In this document: piece after piece, positions 11,701 through 19,805 of the stretch | How the letters are laid out: every line of letters begins with the position of its first letter | Numbering within the stretch: position 1 is the stretch's first letter | The notes under the pieces: generated by a model | What the model saw: only the letters and a program-made list of their open reading frames with translations | Told to the model about the DNA's origin: nothing | Database searches by the model: none | Translations under genes and position numbers: made by a program | Assembly (NCBI GenBank): GCA_024114885.1 | Contig: CP099418.1 | Span: forward strand, 3,906,001-3,970,000 | Length of the DNA stretch: 64,000 nucleotides | Direction: 5' to 3' | Source: Septoria linicola | Lineage: Eukaryota; Ascomycota; Dothideomycetes; Mycosphaerellales; Mycosphaerellaceae

Positions 11701-14047
11701 CAGCTCTTGGCTTCGACAGCCTGTGAGTTGATGCTGGTGCAGCTTCAACGGCACCTGTGGCACTTTCGGTGAGAATGTCGTCAACGAAGTGTGCGAACCC
11801 AAGTTGTTCCACCGTGACTTCCAACATGCTTTGATACCGGTGAATCCAGACCGTGGGGTCATCCTCAGACGTCAGCCGAGAAGCCGATGTCCAGAGTCGA
11901 CGAAAGAAGCCCAAAGTCAGGGCAATCGATTCCTTAAGCTCGTTCGATGCTTTGACCTCCTGACACCCAGCCTCGGCGATCGCGGCCATCAGCGATCGCC
12001 AACAGTTGTCTATGGCTCGCTGCATTTCCGCTGAGTGGACCGTTTCGTGGACAATCATGGGCTCCAGGATATCCAAGAAGCGAGTCATTCGGGATCGGAC
12101 CCAACGCACGTCCAGTCGTGGTAAATCGCCAGGTTGGATAGGCTCGTGCTCATTTGCCGCATCGATATTCCACGTCCCACCACTCTTCTTCAGCAGTCCG
12201 TGCAGTATCTGAAAGGCGGTATTACGGCCTTTTCCGCTGATGTTCGAGACTTTGGTCAGCACCGGGTCAACGTACATCTCCCATGCGAGATCAAGTTCGT
12301 CGTGCGTAAGATCTGGGCGCATGGCATAATGCAGCAAATTGCAGTAGCTCTCCAGGGACAGCTGTCGCAGTTGCTGAGACAGCTCGCTGTTCCCACGTCT
12401 CTCCAGTCCAGCGAGGATTGGCACCTTCAACATCGATCGTAGCGGCTCCGACACTGAGGAGTCTGGCATGACAGCAAATACGAGTCGATTCCAGGCAATG
12501 TTTGCTGGCCGCTTCACAGCCATATCGCTCGAATTGAGACACTTTTGGATAGTCAGTAACCAATTCCTGAACTTAGGCCACTTGCCAATGGGATATCGTT
12601 TGTTGCGGAAACACAGAACAACTGCCACCCATATTTCAGGTACCAACGGTGCCCTCTCTTTATCGGAAGTCATCCGAATCAGGTGCATGTTCAAGTAGTC
12701 ACCGTAGCCTTGTCCCTCTTCGATTTCCTTGTCGCACAGCTCTGATATGGCCTTGGCAGTCTGCGGGTGGTGACCTAGAAGCATGCCCAACTGTGCGCAG
12801 CAATCGATTGCTCGTCGTTGGATATCAGTCATACTGCTAAGCAGCGCATGGAAGACGTGTTCGATCCAGTCTTTGATCCTGGTGAGCATTGCATTTGGGG
12901 CTCGTTCGATGAGGCGTTGATATATGACAAGACGGGCAGCGACCATGCTATTACGTGCTTCCAGATTCTGCATGACAGTGATGAGTCGCTCAGCGCGCCC
13001 CGCAGAAAAGGCTATCCTGGGAAAGCGCTGAACGCAGAGCAGATGCAAGTGGCCTTTGACGATGGCTTTCGACATGTCTGCCTGTTCTAACACAAAGATG
13101 GATCGATCGAGCACGAACGCTTGGAACTCGTGGTCGAGTAGACCGCTGGTTTGAGCGTCGAACAGGATGGCACACGTCAAGCTCAGGGCTTGCTGCACGA
13201 TGGCAGTATCCAGACGGCCTGTGGCATCCTTCCAGGCCAGGTCGCGCGACAAGCATTGTGTTAAACGTGCCATCCGCTCTGCCAGCAGTTGCGGGTCAGG
13301 CACACTCGCATAAGCCCTGATGGAGCCGTTCAGAGCCATGTATGCATCACGACGCCCATCCCTGGAGGGGCCCTCGAGTTGTGTCAAAGCCGATTGCAGC
13401 ATCCGCCGAAATCCTTCGGGATCATTCGCGGAAAAGCTGTAGTCATGGGCTGCTGGATCGTCGTCTTGTCGCGGGAGAGGCTCGTGAGGCGGCTTGAGAA
13501 TCGACTTCAGCGGCCGTGGAGCTGGACTGTGGGAGAGTGGCGAGGACACGACTGGCTGAGCAGAAAGTGCTGGAGCCGGCGAGCTGGACTGTCCAAGGGC
13601 GGGGATCTTGTGGTACATTGGCCAGGGCGAGAAGCCGACCTTCTTGGCGGTGGTAGTGACCACAATGTCAGTGCCAGCGGCATCTACGGTGGTGCTCTTA
13701 GCGGTAGGAGTTCGTGTGGGGGTTGCTGTCTCCGTTGCAGGCTTCAACAACGGCAGCGGCGACGTGTCACTCGTGCCTCTCGGCTGCTTCGTCTTCGACA
13801 GTGTGCGAGCCATGGCGGACGGCGGTGCAAGGGCGTCGTGGTGGCCGTGCTCCAGGAAGCGCAGTGCATCGGCGGCGGCGGCGGCGTCCATGTTATCGTC
13901 GCTGCATTCGTTCATGTTGCTGTGGTGGTCGTTGTTCTCGTCATGGTCGTCGTCGTCGTCGTCGTCGTCGTGATTGTCGCGTGGTGGAGTGGGAGCACGT
14001 CGGGGCAGTGAAGCCAGCGCGGTGCTTGCAGAGGAAGATGCAGCCAT
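8708..14047 (-). CDS. rif1: Rif1-type telomere and replication-timing regulator
   Basis: Uninterrupted frame; with the first in-frame ATG at 14047 the protein is 1,779 aa. The frame stays open upstream to about 14,234, but only with non-ATG codons. The N-terminus has an Asp/His run, then KKVGFSPWP (residues 135-143, an RVxF-type site) and LKSILKPP (180-187, a SILK site). These are the two PP1-docking motifs, in the same order as in yeast Rif1. A large helical-repeat region follows (Rif1_N, from about residue 200), then a low-complexity C-terminus with basic stretches such as KKRKRSAEIVHSAKKRKPQS. Rif1 recruits PP1 to counter DDK, delays late origins and limits telomere elongation. Family assignment rests on the overall architecture plus the motif pair. 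It is divergent from Ric8. Confidence 0.82.
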   Translation of the reverse strand: MAASSSASTALASLPRRAPTPPRDNHDDDDDDDDHDENNDHHSNMNECSDDNMDAAAAADALRFLEHGHHDALAPPSAMARTLSKTKQPRGTSDTSPLPLLKPATETATPTRTPTAKSTTVDAAGTDIVVTTTAKKVGFSPWPMYHKIPALGQSSSPAPALSAQPVVSSPLSHSPAPRPLKSILKPPHEPLPRQDDDPAAHDYSFSANDPEGFRRMLQSALTQLEGPSRDGRRDAYMALNGSIRAYASVPDPQLLAERMARLTQCLSRDLAWKDATGRLDTAIVQQALSLTCAILFDAQTSGLLDHEFQAFVLDRSIFVLEQADMSKAIVKGHLHLLCVQRFPRIAFSAGRAERLITVMQNLEARNSMVAARLVIYQRLIERAPNAMLTRIKDWIEHVFHALLSSMTDIQRRAIDCCAQLGMLLGHHPQTAKAISELCDKEIEEGQGYGDYLNMHLIRMTSDKERAPLVPEIWVAVVLCFRNKRYPIGKWPKFRNWLLTIQKCLNSSDMAVKRPANIAWNRLVFAVMPDSSVSEPLRSMLKVPILAGLERRGNSELSQQLRQLSLESYCNLLHYAMRPDLTHDELDLAWEMYVDPVLTKVSNISGKGRNTAFQILHGLLKKSGGTWNIDAANEHEPIQPGDLPRLDVRWVRSRMTRFLDILEPMIVHETVHSAEMQRAIDNCWRSLMAAIAEAGCQEVKASNELKESIALTLGFFRRLWTSASRLTSEDDPTVWIHRYQSMLEVTVEQLGFAHFVDDILTESATGAVEAAPASTHRLSKPRAALCSPFMMLFRQYYEPPSALQAPSIIQTSAAWFLRLLAGAKASTSGLLGLLQRSLQAVPAGPSNGLERVYGVLWSAVADTATAALKVQVTTSPKRDTFVMGVALKSTVSIVLEGLRYSDDECQRRLVSLYNAACQSARHVAGNGGIVLAVMEPLAKLINEHVSELALTAALQIAATMAESSVWPSTRSELDQSRKALWTVSLEPCKMQVFDPFDHVYKFFGHVLGWAYGGVEGLSNSQTALLSMFTSSLTSFLRRCPSTLFTTAFRKLQRGHATWAEDSRRLVVPQLDTSDSNNGSKNSTSNLQHDIEQLWSQLLQLVVEKVPSTNSDLLEVIEIFLIAGLSSPSRSIVNSTIEFWNTTFGKQAKLDYPIKLFPVLRARQIEAELLLPGFSAPSDATQHVSFPAFAQSQLSTIVDRRPSISGNRTRIRPREPNCENIFIRQHLAAQAQASGLDAAPTKSNSAASTTADVQRPRVDDSQAQFAPILCDEVESRPSTQVLTEHQREVSDRQQINSKAYPGLSSSPETHESIARRTIGKNLKFVSDLRRTPNGEIVVVSRNCRDDAPFSDDIPSSPTPRSSCVVDKPATLTTYHQEEHCTASDPPSSPPRQSEANAVIVDSPAAGRAKDATSTGSEAPPPFRAINMPWTGAHEPMMAAESDLPSDTQLPEAQLRHEEELASKLALERDSHEISLTLGQPGTPSRINETDLIVSQHTTTSTPDSLNSVRSVRFSKKRKRSAEIVHSAKKRKPQSPFKKFMSIFHNAQNDDIEEEIVVARRASLSPVSSLPAASIQETSQNQEAQSQVSDVSSNSFEIQAPEAVPTVKRRRGRPKKSVISVASPILTRGLKRSASCIEPYDNASPSVTKAPRLTSPGHDVPGIDTLEHHDGSQQSQQSPTFQTVPESVYSTATTGADDKDVVDEETEDHTTMHESDVSDEQQPLAASRRIAQPQSILGRLRGILADCKSMILGSQEEEREFDDVLFEIRREVHGAAAQRRAG
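13953..13980. repeat. (GTC)n microsatellite coding for Asp in rif1
   Basis: A run of GTC/TCG triplets, read on the minus strand as consecutive GAC codons (Asp8). A second triplet run (GCTn, 14,057-14,088) lies just upstream of the assigned ATG. Confidence 0.8.
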
Positions 14048-14054
14048 GTCGGAC

Positions 14055-14089
<35 letters not shown>

Positions 14090-14526
14090 GGAAGCGTTTC
14101 TCAGCGAGACATGGTCATCATCCTCTCCACGGCTGTGCTTCTGCCTCTCGAGATGCAGCAGGCGCCAGCAGAACACCGTGTGAGAGTGAGAAGCAGTGGA
14201 GTTGAGTTGACTGTATATCGACCGATGGAACAGTCAGTCAGTCCATCGTCTCATCAGTAAGTGAAAGTCGGCCGGCCAGCCATTTCCCGCCATGGCGACG
14301 CGCTTCGTCGCGACCTCGGACCCTTGGACGCGCCGGCCAATGAAATCCGTGTCAGAGTTGCCCCAACACGTGACTTATCTCTTTGACAACCCCGTCACTT
14401 GCTTGTCCAGACATGGAGCGTGTTTCTACAGCAGATGTTACCATCAACCCCTCGATGACCACAGGATCTGACTTCTTCCTGCTTCAGTGGCTCTAATCTC
14501 CACATCGCGACTCCATCACACACACA
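14048..14526. promoter_or_regulatory. Divergent promoter region, rif1 / ric8
   Basis: 479 bp between the two start codons. It includes a CTG/GCT triplet run at 14,057-14,088, which would encode poly-Ser if rif1 translation started upstream. GGCCGGCC at about 14,270 and CCATGGCG-type GC-rich stretches are also present. No defined operator is recognised. Confidence 0.4.
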
Positions 14527-16121
14527 ATGTCAACCATGCAAGCACAAAGTCTGGTCGGCCCTAGCGCAAAGTCAGGTGAAGGTCGGTCGCTCGCGGAAAT
14601 GTCGAGTCGCTCAGCTTGCAGCTGACCTCCCGACCCACAGCCGCTATCAAACAGCTTGAACACCTCTTGCAATCTCTCGAATCCAACCTTGAGACCCTGA
14701 GACTTTCACTCAAAGGTATGCACATTCATAAGTACCTTCTTGCTGTTTGACACCGGACTGATGAGTGGAAAGAGCAGCAAGATGCATTGAGTCAGATCAA
14801 AGCCCTGGGACGCGATGTCAAGACCGCCACACCAATCTTCAATAAGCAGGTAGATGTGTGCCATTCCAAAAACCCGCTCTTTCGCTTACCAGAAGTCCAG
14901 GCCATCTCAGTGCTGTCCCGGTATGGTCTCGATGCACAAGAAACGTCGGAAGCTTCACGAGAAGCGCTCCGGTGTCTGGCGAATGCCTTTCTGCTCCATG
15001 AGCCTTCAAGACAAGTCTTCGTCGATCTTGGCTATGCACCAAAAGCCGCCGAACGCCTGAAAGGAGAAAGCTCCGACGACGAATTCCTCGTATCTCGAAT
15101 ACTATTCTACCTAACCTACGGGACAGATCTCAATTTCAACGCTCTAATCGACCACAATGGGTTGGCGGGCAGCATCAATTTGCACATTGCCCGTCATGCC
15201 AAACTCTACAGCAAAGACGCCCGGAGACGCTCGACAAGCACCATAGACCACGAGGCAGCCATGAGCGAGACATGCAAGCTGGTGTTCAACATCACCTACC
15301 ACTATCCGGATTCTGTATCGAAATTTACCCCAGTCATAGAACCTTTGATTACTGCTTTGCTGCAGCACACTTTACCTGAGCCCCCGCTGCAGCCGCCTAC
15401 AAGCTATCTACTGAACGCTTTGCTCAACCTCGACCTCAAAGCTGCAGAGAACGATCGCGAAGCTCAACCAAGTCCCATGTTTACTTCCTCGGACGCTGAA
15501 TCGTTCGTTGACCGACTGATCAGCATCCTCGACAGTGCGATTCGCAAGCAGCCAGAAAGCGAACTCGACCAGGCCGCAGCCCCTCTGTGCACTCTACTCA
15601 GACGACTATACGAACTTGCTACGCCTCCAATGAAGGAGTTTATGCGATCGCTACTTCTCCCTAAAGAGAAGGATCGAGAAAGGCCTCTGGGTCAAGGCGA
15701 CACTCTTTCTTCTCGTTTGCTGCGACTATCCAACTCGCCGAAGTTGCCTAATCTGCGAGGCAACATCTCAGCATTGTTGTTTGAAATGAGTGACAAGGAT
15801 GCCACCAAATTTGTGCAGAACATTGGTTATGGATTTGCTTCGGGATTCCTGATGAGCCAGAACATCGAGATACCGTCGACTGCGCTCGAAGCCAACAGCG
15901 CTGCGCAATCTGACTATGTGGACAGCACCGCCCATGTCAATCCAGTCACTGGTCAGCGGTGGGCTGCGGAGGATTGCGATGCATCAAATGCAGTACCAAT
16001 GTCAGAGGAGGAGAAAGAACGGGAAGCGGAACGGCTATTCGTCTTATTCGAGAGGCTGAAGGCTACTGGTGTTGTCAATGTCAAGAATCCAGTCGAACGA
16101 AGATTTGAAGAGGTAGAGTGA
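14527..16121 (+). CDS. ric8: Ric8/synembryn, chaperone and exchange factor for G-alpha subunits
   Basis: Three exons, 14527-14575, 14641-14715 and 14773-16121, giving 490 aa. Both junctions keep frame: phase 1 at each, with donors GTGAAG and GTATGC. The spliced N-terminus reads MSTMQAQSLVGPSAKS, then AIKQLEHLLQSLESNLETL and EQQDALSQIKALG. The body matches Ric8 in EALRCLANAFLLHEPSRQVF and in LTYGTDLNFNALIDHNGLA, and the length fits fungal Ric8 (about 480 aa). Ric8 folds as armadillo/HEAT repeats in the cytosol. It promotes folding and GDP release of heterotrimeric G-alpha, supporting growth and conidiation in Neurospora and related fungi. The C-terminal RLFVLFERLKATGVVNVKNP resembles the conserved Ric8 end. 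Confidence 0.9.
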
Positions 16122-16326
16122 CATCTCCTCTGGTTTTGAGCAATCAGGATTCAAAATTTCGAAAATGAGTTTCAGATTGCGTAGCATGTTCTCGTGGCAT
16201 TTTGTTCCGCGAGGTGCTAAGGCCATGAATAAGTGAGACAAACGATGATACTTCGATATGCACAAGTAAGTTAATCATTCGCTCGCTGGTACGCTATCAA
16301 ATCCTGTCAAAATGTGCAGTCAACCT

Positions 16327-17589
16327 TCACGAATGTCCCTTGAATAACGATCGCAACAGCGATGGTTCCTTCTTAGCCTTCACCTTGCTTCTTTTACTAC
16401 CACTGCTGCTGGCGCTGACCTCACTCTTGGCTTTTTTCTTGCGCTGCTTTTTGTCCGCCTTGGTCTCGAGTGGCTTGAAGTCAGCCTCGGTGAGTCGCCC
16501 TTCTTCGATCAGCGTGCGCGTAGCAACGGGAGTTATGAACTCGCCGTCGACACTCGTGCCGACCGAATCTGCTCCAACATCAGCAATGCCACGTCGCCAC
16601 CTCTCGATGTGATCGAGCTCACGAAGCTCGTCCATCTCTCCAGTTGCAGCTCCACCGAGCTGGGCGGGCACCGGTCCCTCGATGAGGCGTTCCTCTTCAT
16701 TCCTCGCCTGTATCTTTTTAATGATCTTGTATCCACCAAATGCAATGATGGTCACTCCAATGCCGACACCAGCAGCAATAGCGAATTGAGGACTTGCGAG
16801 GAGAGCGATAATCGCCGGAAATGAACCCTTCATGGTGGCTAGAGCACCGGGCGCCATTTTCGCTGCAATATTTGATATCTCAGCTAATGTGAGTGCCACG
16901 GCAGCGAGCGCGTCTGGGTTCTTCTGCAAGTTGTCGATCATAGCAGTGACGGAATGCTGAACACAATTACCCTCGTCAAGCAGACGCTGGAGGTATTTCA
17001 TCTTCTCTCGAAGCTCAACTTCATCCTGAAACTTGTTCTCGGGCGATGGTGGTGGAAGCTCGCCATAAGCAAGATCCATGTCGATGTCGTCCAGACTCGC
17101 TCTTCGATTCGTAGAAGCACGGTTGGACCGTAATTGCATGCCGTCAGTATGGCGACGCGTGAGCTCTCCAACACGAGGCTCATCTTCAGCTTGCGCCACT
17201 TGGTCAAGAACCGAGTCCCGAGCAGAGGAATGGCGTACAGGGCGGTCGGTCGCGTAAAAGCTATCCGTTATACCACGTTCGACTCGTGGCCGTGAGTCTC
17301 GCGGCGATGGCACCGGCTTCCTCCTGACTGAACGACCATCGTTGCTGTCTCGCCTTGAGCTTTGCACTGACTGCTGGCCGTCCTCCAAGACCAGTGCGTT
17401 CAGCTGCTTGCGCGCCGCATGTTCCCTGTTGCGGGCCTCTTGCTCGTTCCTTCTTTGCGCCTTGATTTCCGCCTTGCGTTCGTTGTAGGCGCTCTTCGCC
17501 TCGGTAAAGACGTTGACCAAGTGCTTGGATGTGCTCACTATCTTGCCGCCCTTGTTGACGATTGTGACTGTTTGATTCACGGCGACCAT
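16327..17589 (-). CDS. Conserved fungal protein with a glycine-rich hydrophobic segment, unknown function
   Basis: 420 aa from the ATG at 17589 (MVAVNQTVTIVNKGGKIVST). The frame is open further upstream to 17,997, but that part looks like leader. A Lys/Arg/Glu/Ala-rich helix covers about residues 30-65 (AYNERKAEIKAQRRNEQEAR). A disordered Ser/Arg region follows, then a helix at about 205-250. At about 275-305 a hydrophobic, glycine-patterned stretch (AIAAGVGIGVTIIAFGGYKI) ends in KKIQARNEEER and is probably a membrane or amphipathic insertion. The tail is strongly basic (KKQRKKKAK, KRSKVKAKK). I recognise it only as the type of uncharacterised protein common in filamentous ascomycetes. It converges with ric8, with 205 bp between the stops. 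Confidence 0.7.
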   Translation of the reverse strand: MVAVNQTVTIVNKGGKIVSTSKHLVNVFTEAKSAYNERKAEIKAQRRNEQEARNREHAARKQLNALVLEDGQQSVQSSRRDSNDGRSVRRKPVPSPRDSRPRVERGITDSFYATDRPVRHSSARDSVLDQVAQAEDEPRVGELTRRHTDGMQLRSNRASTNRRASLDDIDMDLAYGELPPPSPENKFQDEVELREKMKYLQRLLDEGNCVQHSVTAMIDNLQKNPDALAAVALTLAEISNIAAKMAPGALATMKGSFPAIIALLASPQFAIAAGVGIGVTIIAFGGYKIIKKIQARNEEERLIEGPVPAQLGGAATGEMDELRELDHIERWRRGIADVGADSVGTSVDGEFITPVATRTLIEEGRLTEADFKPLETKADKKQRKKKAKSEVSASSSGSKRSKVKAKKEPSLLRSLFKGHS

Positions 17590-18407
17590 GGTGTATGCCT
17601 GCACGGCTGAAGATGTAGTTGGGGGAGAGATGAGACGGAGTGCGATTGATAAGATAGGTGGTGGTGGTGGTTCTGGGGCGGCGGAAAAGGACTTGTCCAG
17701 CAAGTCTTTGAGTCTGCGAGAAATGGTGATGGACGCGGGAGCAGTCGCATCAACAGTCAGGAAGGCTAGTTGTTGTTGCTGGTCGGCAGCAGCAAGACAA
17801 AGACAGGAAATAGACCAGCCTCTCTTTATTGTGAGCAAACGTCGAGCGCTGGCCACGACGACACGGACAACAAAGCAGAGCTGCAGCGTCCTACTAGACA
17901 GACTACTGCGTGTGGTAGCCCTGCGATTCGCCCCGCTGCGTGGGTGAGTGGTTTCTATACGTGCGAGTGTTGGGCGGCGACTTATGCCTCTGACCAATGA
18001 TGCCCGTTGCCCAGCTCACTGAAGCAGCGGTATGAGCATTTGTCTAGCAGCCGAGCTCCACTGGTTGATAGACAGGCTGGGCAGGTAGTGATAGCGATGT
18101 CTGGCGCGACTAGGGAACACACATCAGAAGCGAACATGGACGACTGGCGGTCAAGAGATTGAATCGTTGTTGAACTAGTTAGTTAGGCATGCTCCACATG
18201 TGTGGCGCAGGTGGCATAAGCCTCAGAGCACGTGTTCTACATTTGTCGATGCTTCCTAGCACCACGGCGACCTCGACAACATGCGCTACTTGAATAGAAG
18301 CTAGAAGGCAAGGAATTGAGACAGTGAGATCGTGCAGAATTGCGAGCGCCATGAGCTCGTGAGGACGCAACGCAGCGTAAGGCGTTCTCGGTCTGGTCCA
18401 GTGGCAC
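17590..18407. other. Intergenic region between two minus-strand genes
   Basis: 818 bp. The half next to 17,590 is the leader/promoter of the membrane-segment protein, and the other half is the 3' flank of the acidic coiled-coil gene. Open frames here show no family signature. Confidence 0.4.
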
Positions 18408-19259
18408 CTACCTAGATCTACTGCCAAAGTGCCAGCCTGCGAGGTCATCGCCGTCGTCGTCGTCCTCATCGTCGTCATCGTCATTATCTTCATCGGCGCC
18501 TTGGTCCTCCACGCTGTCTGTGCGCGCCTCGACACTAGATGACCGTTCTGCGTCGACATGTTGCGGTGAGCGAGCCACAGTCGGGTTTGTGCTCGATCTG
18601 AGAGCTTCGCGTCTTGAGCGCAATCTCTGCACGCGCTCCTCGAGGCCCTCTAGCACGTCAAACTCGTCTATCAGTGCCCTTTCCGCATCTTGGCGCTCTG
18701 CGTCCATTTCCGCATCACGCGAACTCCGTTGCGCGCTTTGTTCAATCCGTGCTTCGGCAGCGATTTCTACAGCGGACACTGGTGGTGCTGAGATCGTGGA
18801 AGAGGATTGAGCTGCATGTTCTGCGGCCATCATGGCCAGCTCCCGGTCTAAGGCCGCAAGTTCGGCTGCGTGTGCTTGACCGTCGTCCTTTTCCCTGTTG
18901 TCGGGTTCGTCTGCTTGGTTCGAAGCAGGCGCCGTCGAGTGCTGATCGAGTGGCTCATCGTGGCCGGCAGTGGCCTGAGGCGATGCAAAAGCGACCGACT
19001 TGGACTTCTTTTCTTCTCTGGCGGGAGCACTCAGTGCTGCAGACGCCGCCTTGCGTTTCTTTCCAGCTGCAGTATTCTCGGCCTGCTGGTTCCGCGCGGC
19101 GGTGGTCTTTTTGAGAAGAAGTCTTACGTCGGCCATTGGTGGTGTGATCCAGAACGTGGATGGATCATGGAAGTGTTTGTCAGGGTCGAACCGCAGAGAA
19201 AGAGACGGGCTCGTCTTGAATGTTGACAATTCCGCACACGCGCAAGTAGAGTTCGGCAT
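18408..19259 (-). CDS. Acidic-tailed coiled-coil protein, possibly CCDC16/ZNF830-related
   Basis: 283 aa from the ATG at 19259. A second candidate start at 19136 gives MADVRLLLKKTTAARNQQAE (242 aa) and resembles the MADVRxLL start of fungal CCDC16-type proteins. If the upstream start is used, the first 41 residues are unexplained. A nuclear-type basic patch (GKKRKAAS) is followed by an Ala/Glu-rich helical region. Near the C-terminus lies a coiled coil (EFDVLEGLEERVQRLRSRRE) and then an extreme Asp/Glu run before GWHFGSRSR. The C2H2 finger expected for a true ZNF830 homologue is not visible, so the family link is tentative. A GTAAGA donor-like site lies within the MADVR codons, so an unrecognised splice is possible. 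Confidence 0.6.
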   Translation of the reverse strand: MPNSTCACAELSTFKTSPSLSLRFDPDKHFHDPSTFWITPPMADVRLLLKKTTAARNQQAENTAAGKKRKAASAALSAPAREEKKSKSVAFASPQATAGHDEPLDQHSTAPASNQADEPDNREKDDGQAHAAELAALDRELAMMAAEHAAQSSSTISAPPVSAVEIAAEARIEQSAQRSSRDAEMDAERQDAERALIDEFDVLEGLEERVQRLRSRREALRSSTNPTVARSPQHVDAERSSSVEARTDSVEDQGADEDNDDDDDEDDDDGDDLAGWHFGSRSR

Positions 19260-19805
19260 TAACTTAGCACTAACTTAGCCGACCATCGTCTCCTCTCTTC
19301 AGCATTGTCAGTGTCATCCTCGACTCTTCTGCACCACTCCCCTCTCAACATCACGGCATACTTCGCGTCGCAAGGTCTTCTAAAGGAGCTCATCCTCGCG
19401 TGGGCGTCGGGTCTGCGCGACAACATCCACACCATATTTCGGCAGCGCACCCACCGGACAGCGCAGGTCTTGCGACGGACATCACAACTTCATCATCTGG
19501 CAATAGCGCAACGAGCTCGCGGTGCACTTCGCGTAGCCGCAGGACGGTGAGTAGCCCTCGCCATCATCGGAAGGCCAAGCGTTGCGCACTTCGACGAGAC
19601 GGCGCTGTACTCTCATTGCGTGCTGTGCTGCCAGCTCGCGTGCGCATCTCGAAGAAGGCAACAGGACGGAGACGAAATCGCGCCGCGGAGGACGTGCAAT
19701 TAGAGGAAGTTGTTCTGTTTATAGCGATCAACCGTGAAGTCCTGAGAGCATCTGTTTGCCCGTGTCCTCATCGCCCAGTTTCGCATCCACGCGCATTACC
19801 ATCCA
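19260..19805. promoter_or_regulatory. Divergent promoter region, coiled-coil gene / bye1
   Basis: 546 bp between diverging genes. Short open frames on both strands lack any recognisable domain. It probably holds promoters and the 5' leader of bye1. Confidence 0.4.

Noticed and set aside
13289..14011. 240-codon plus-strand frame ending in Val/Arg runs
   Set aside because: Antisense to the Rif1 N-terminus; the runs come from its Asp/His codons.
14048..14176. N-terminal extension of Rif1 from a GTG codon
   Set aside because: No ATG in frame; GTG starts are not usual in fungal nuclear genes.
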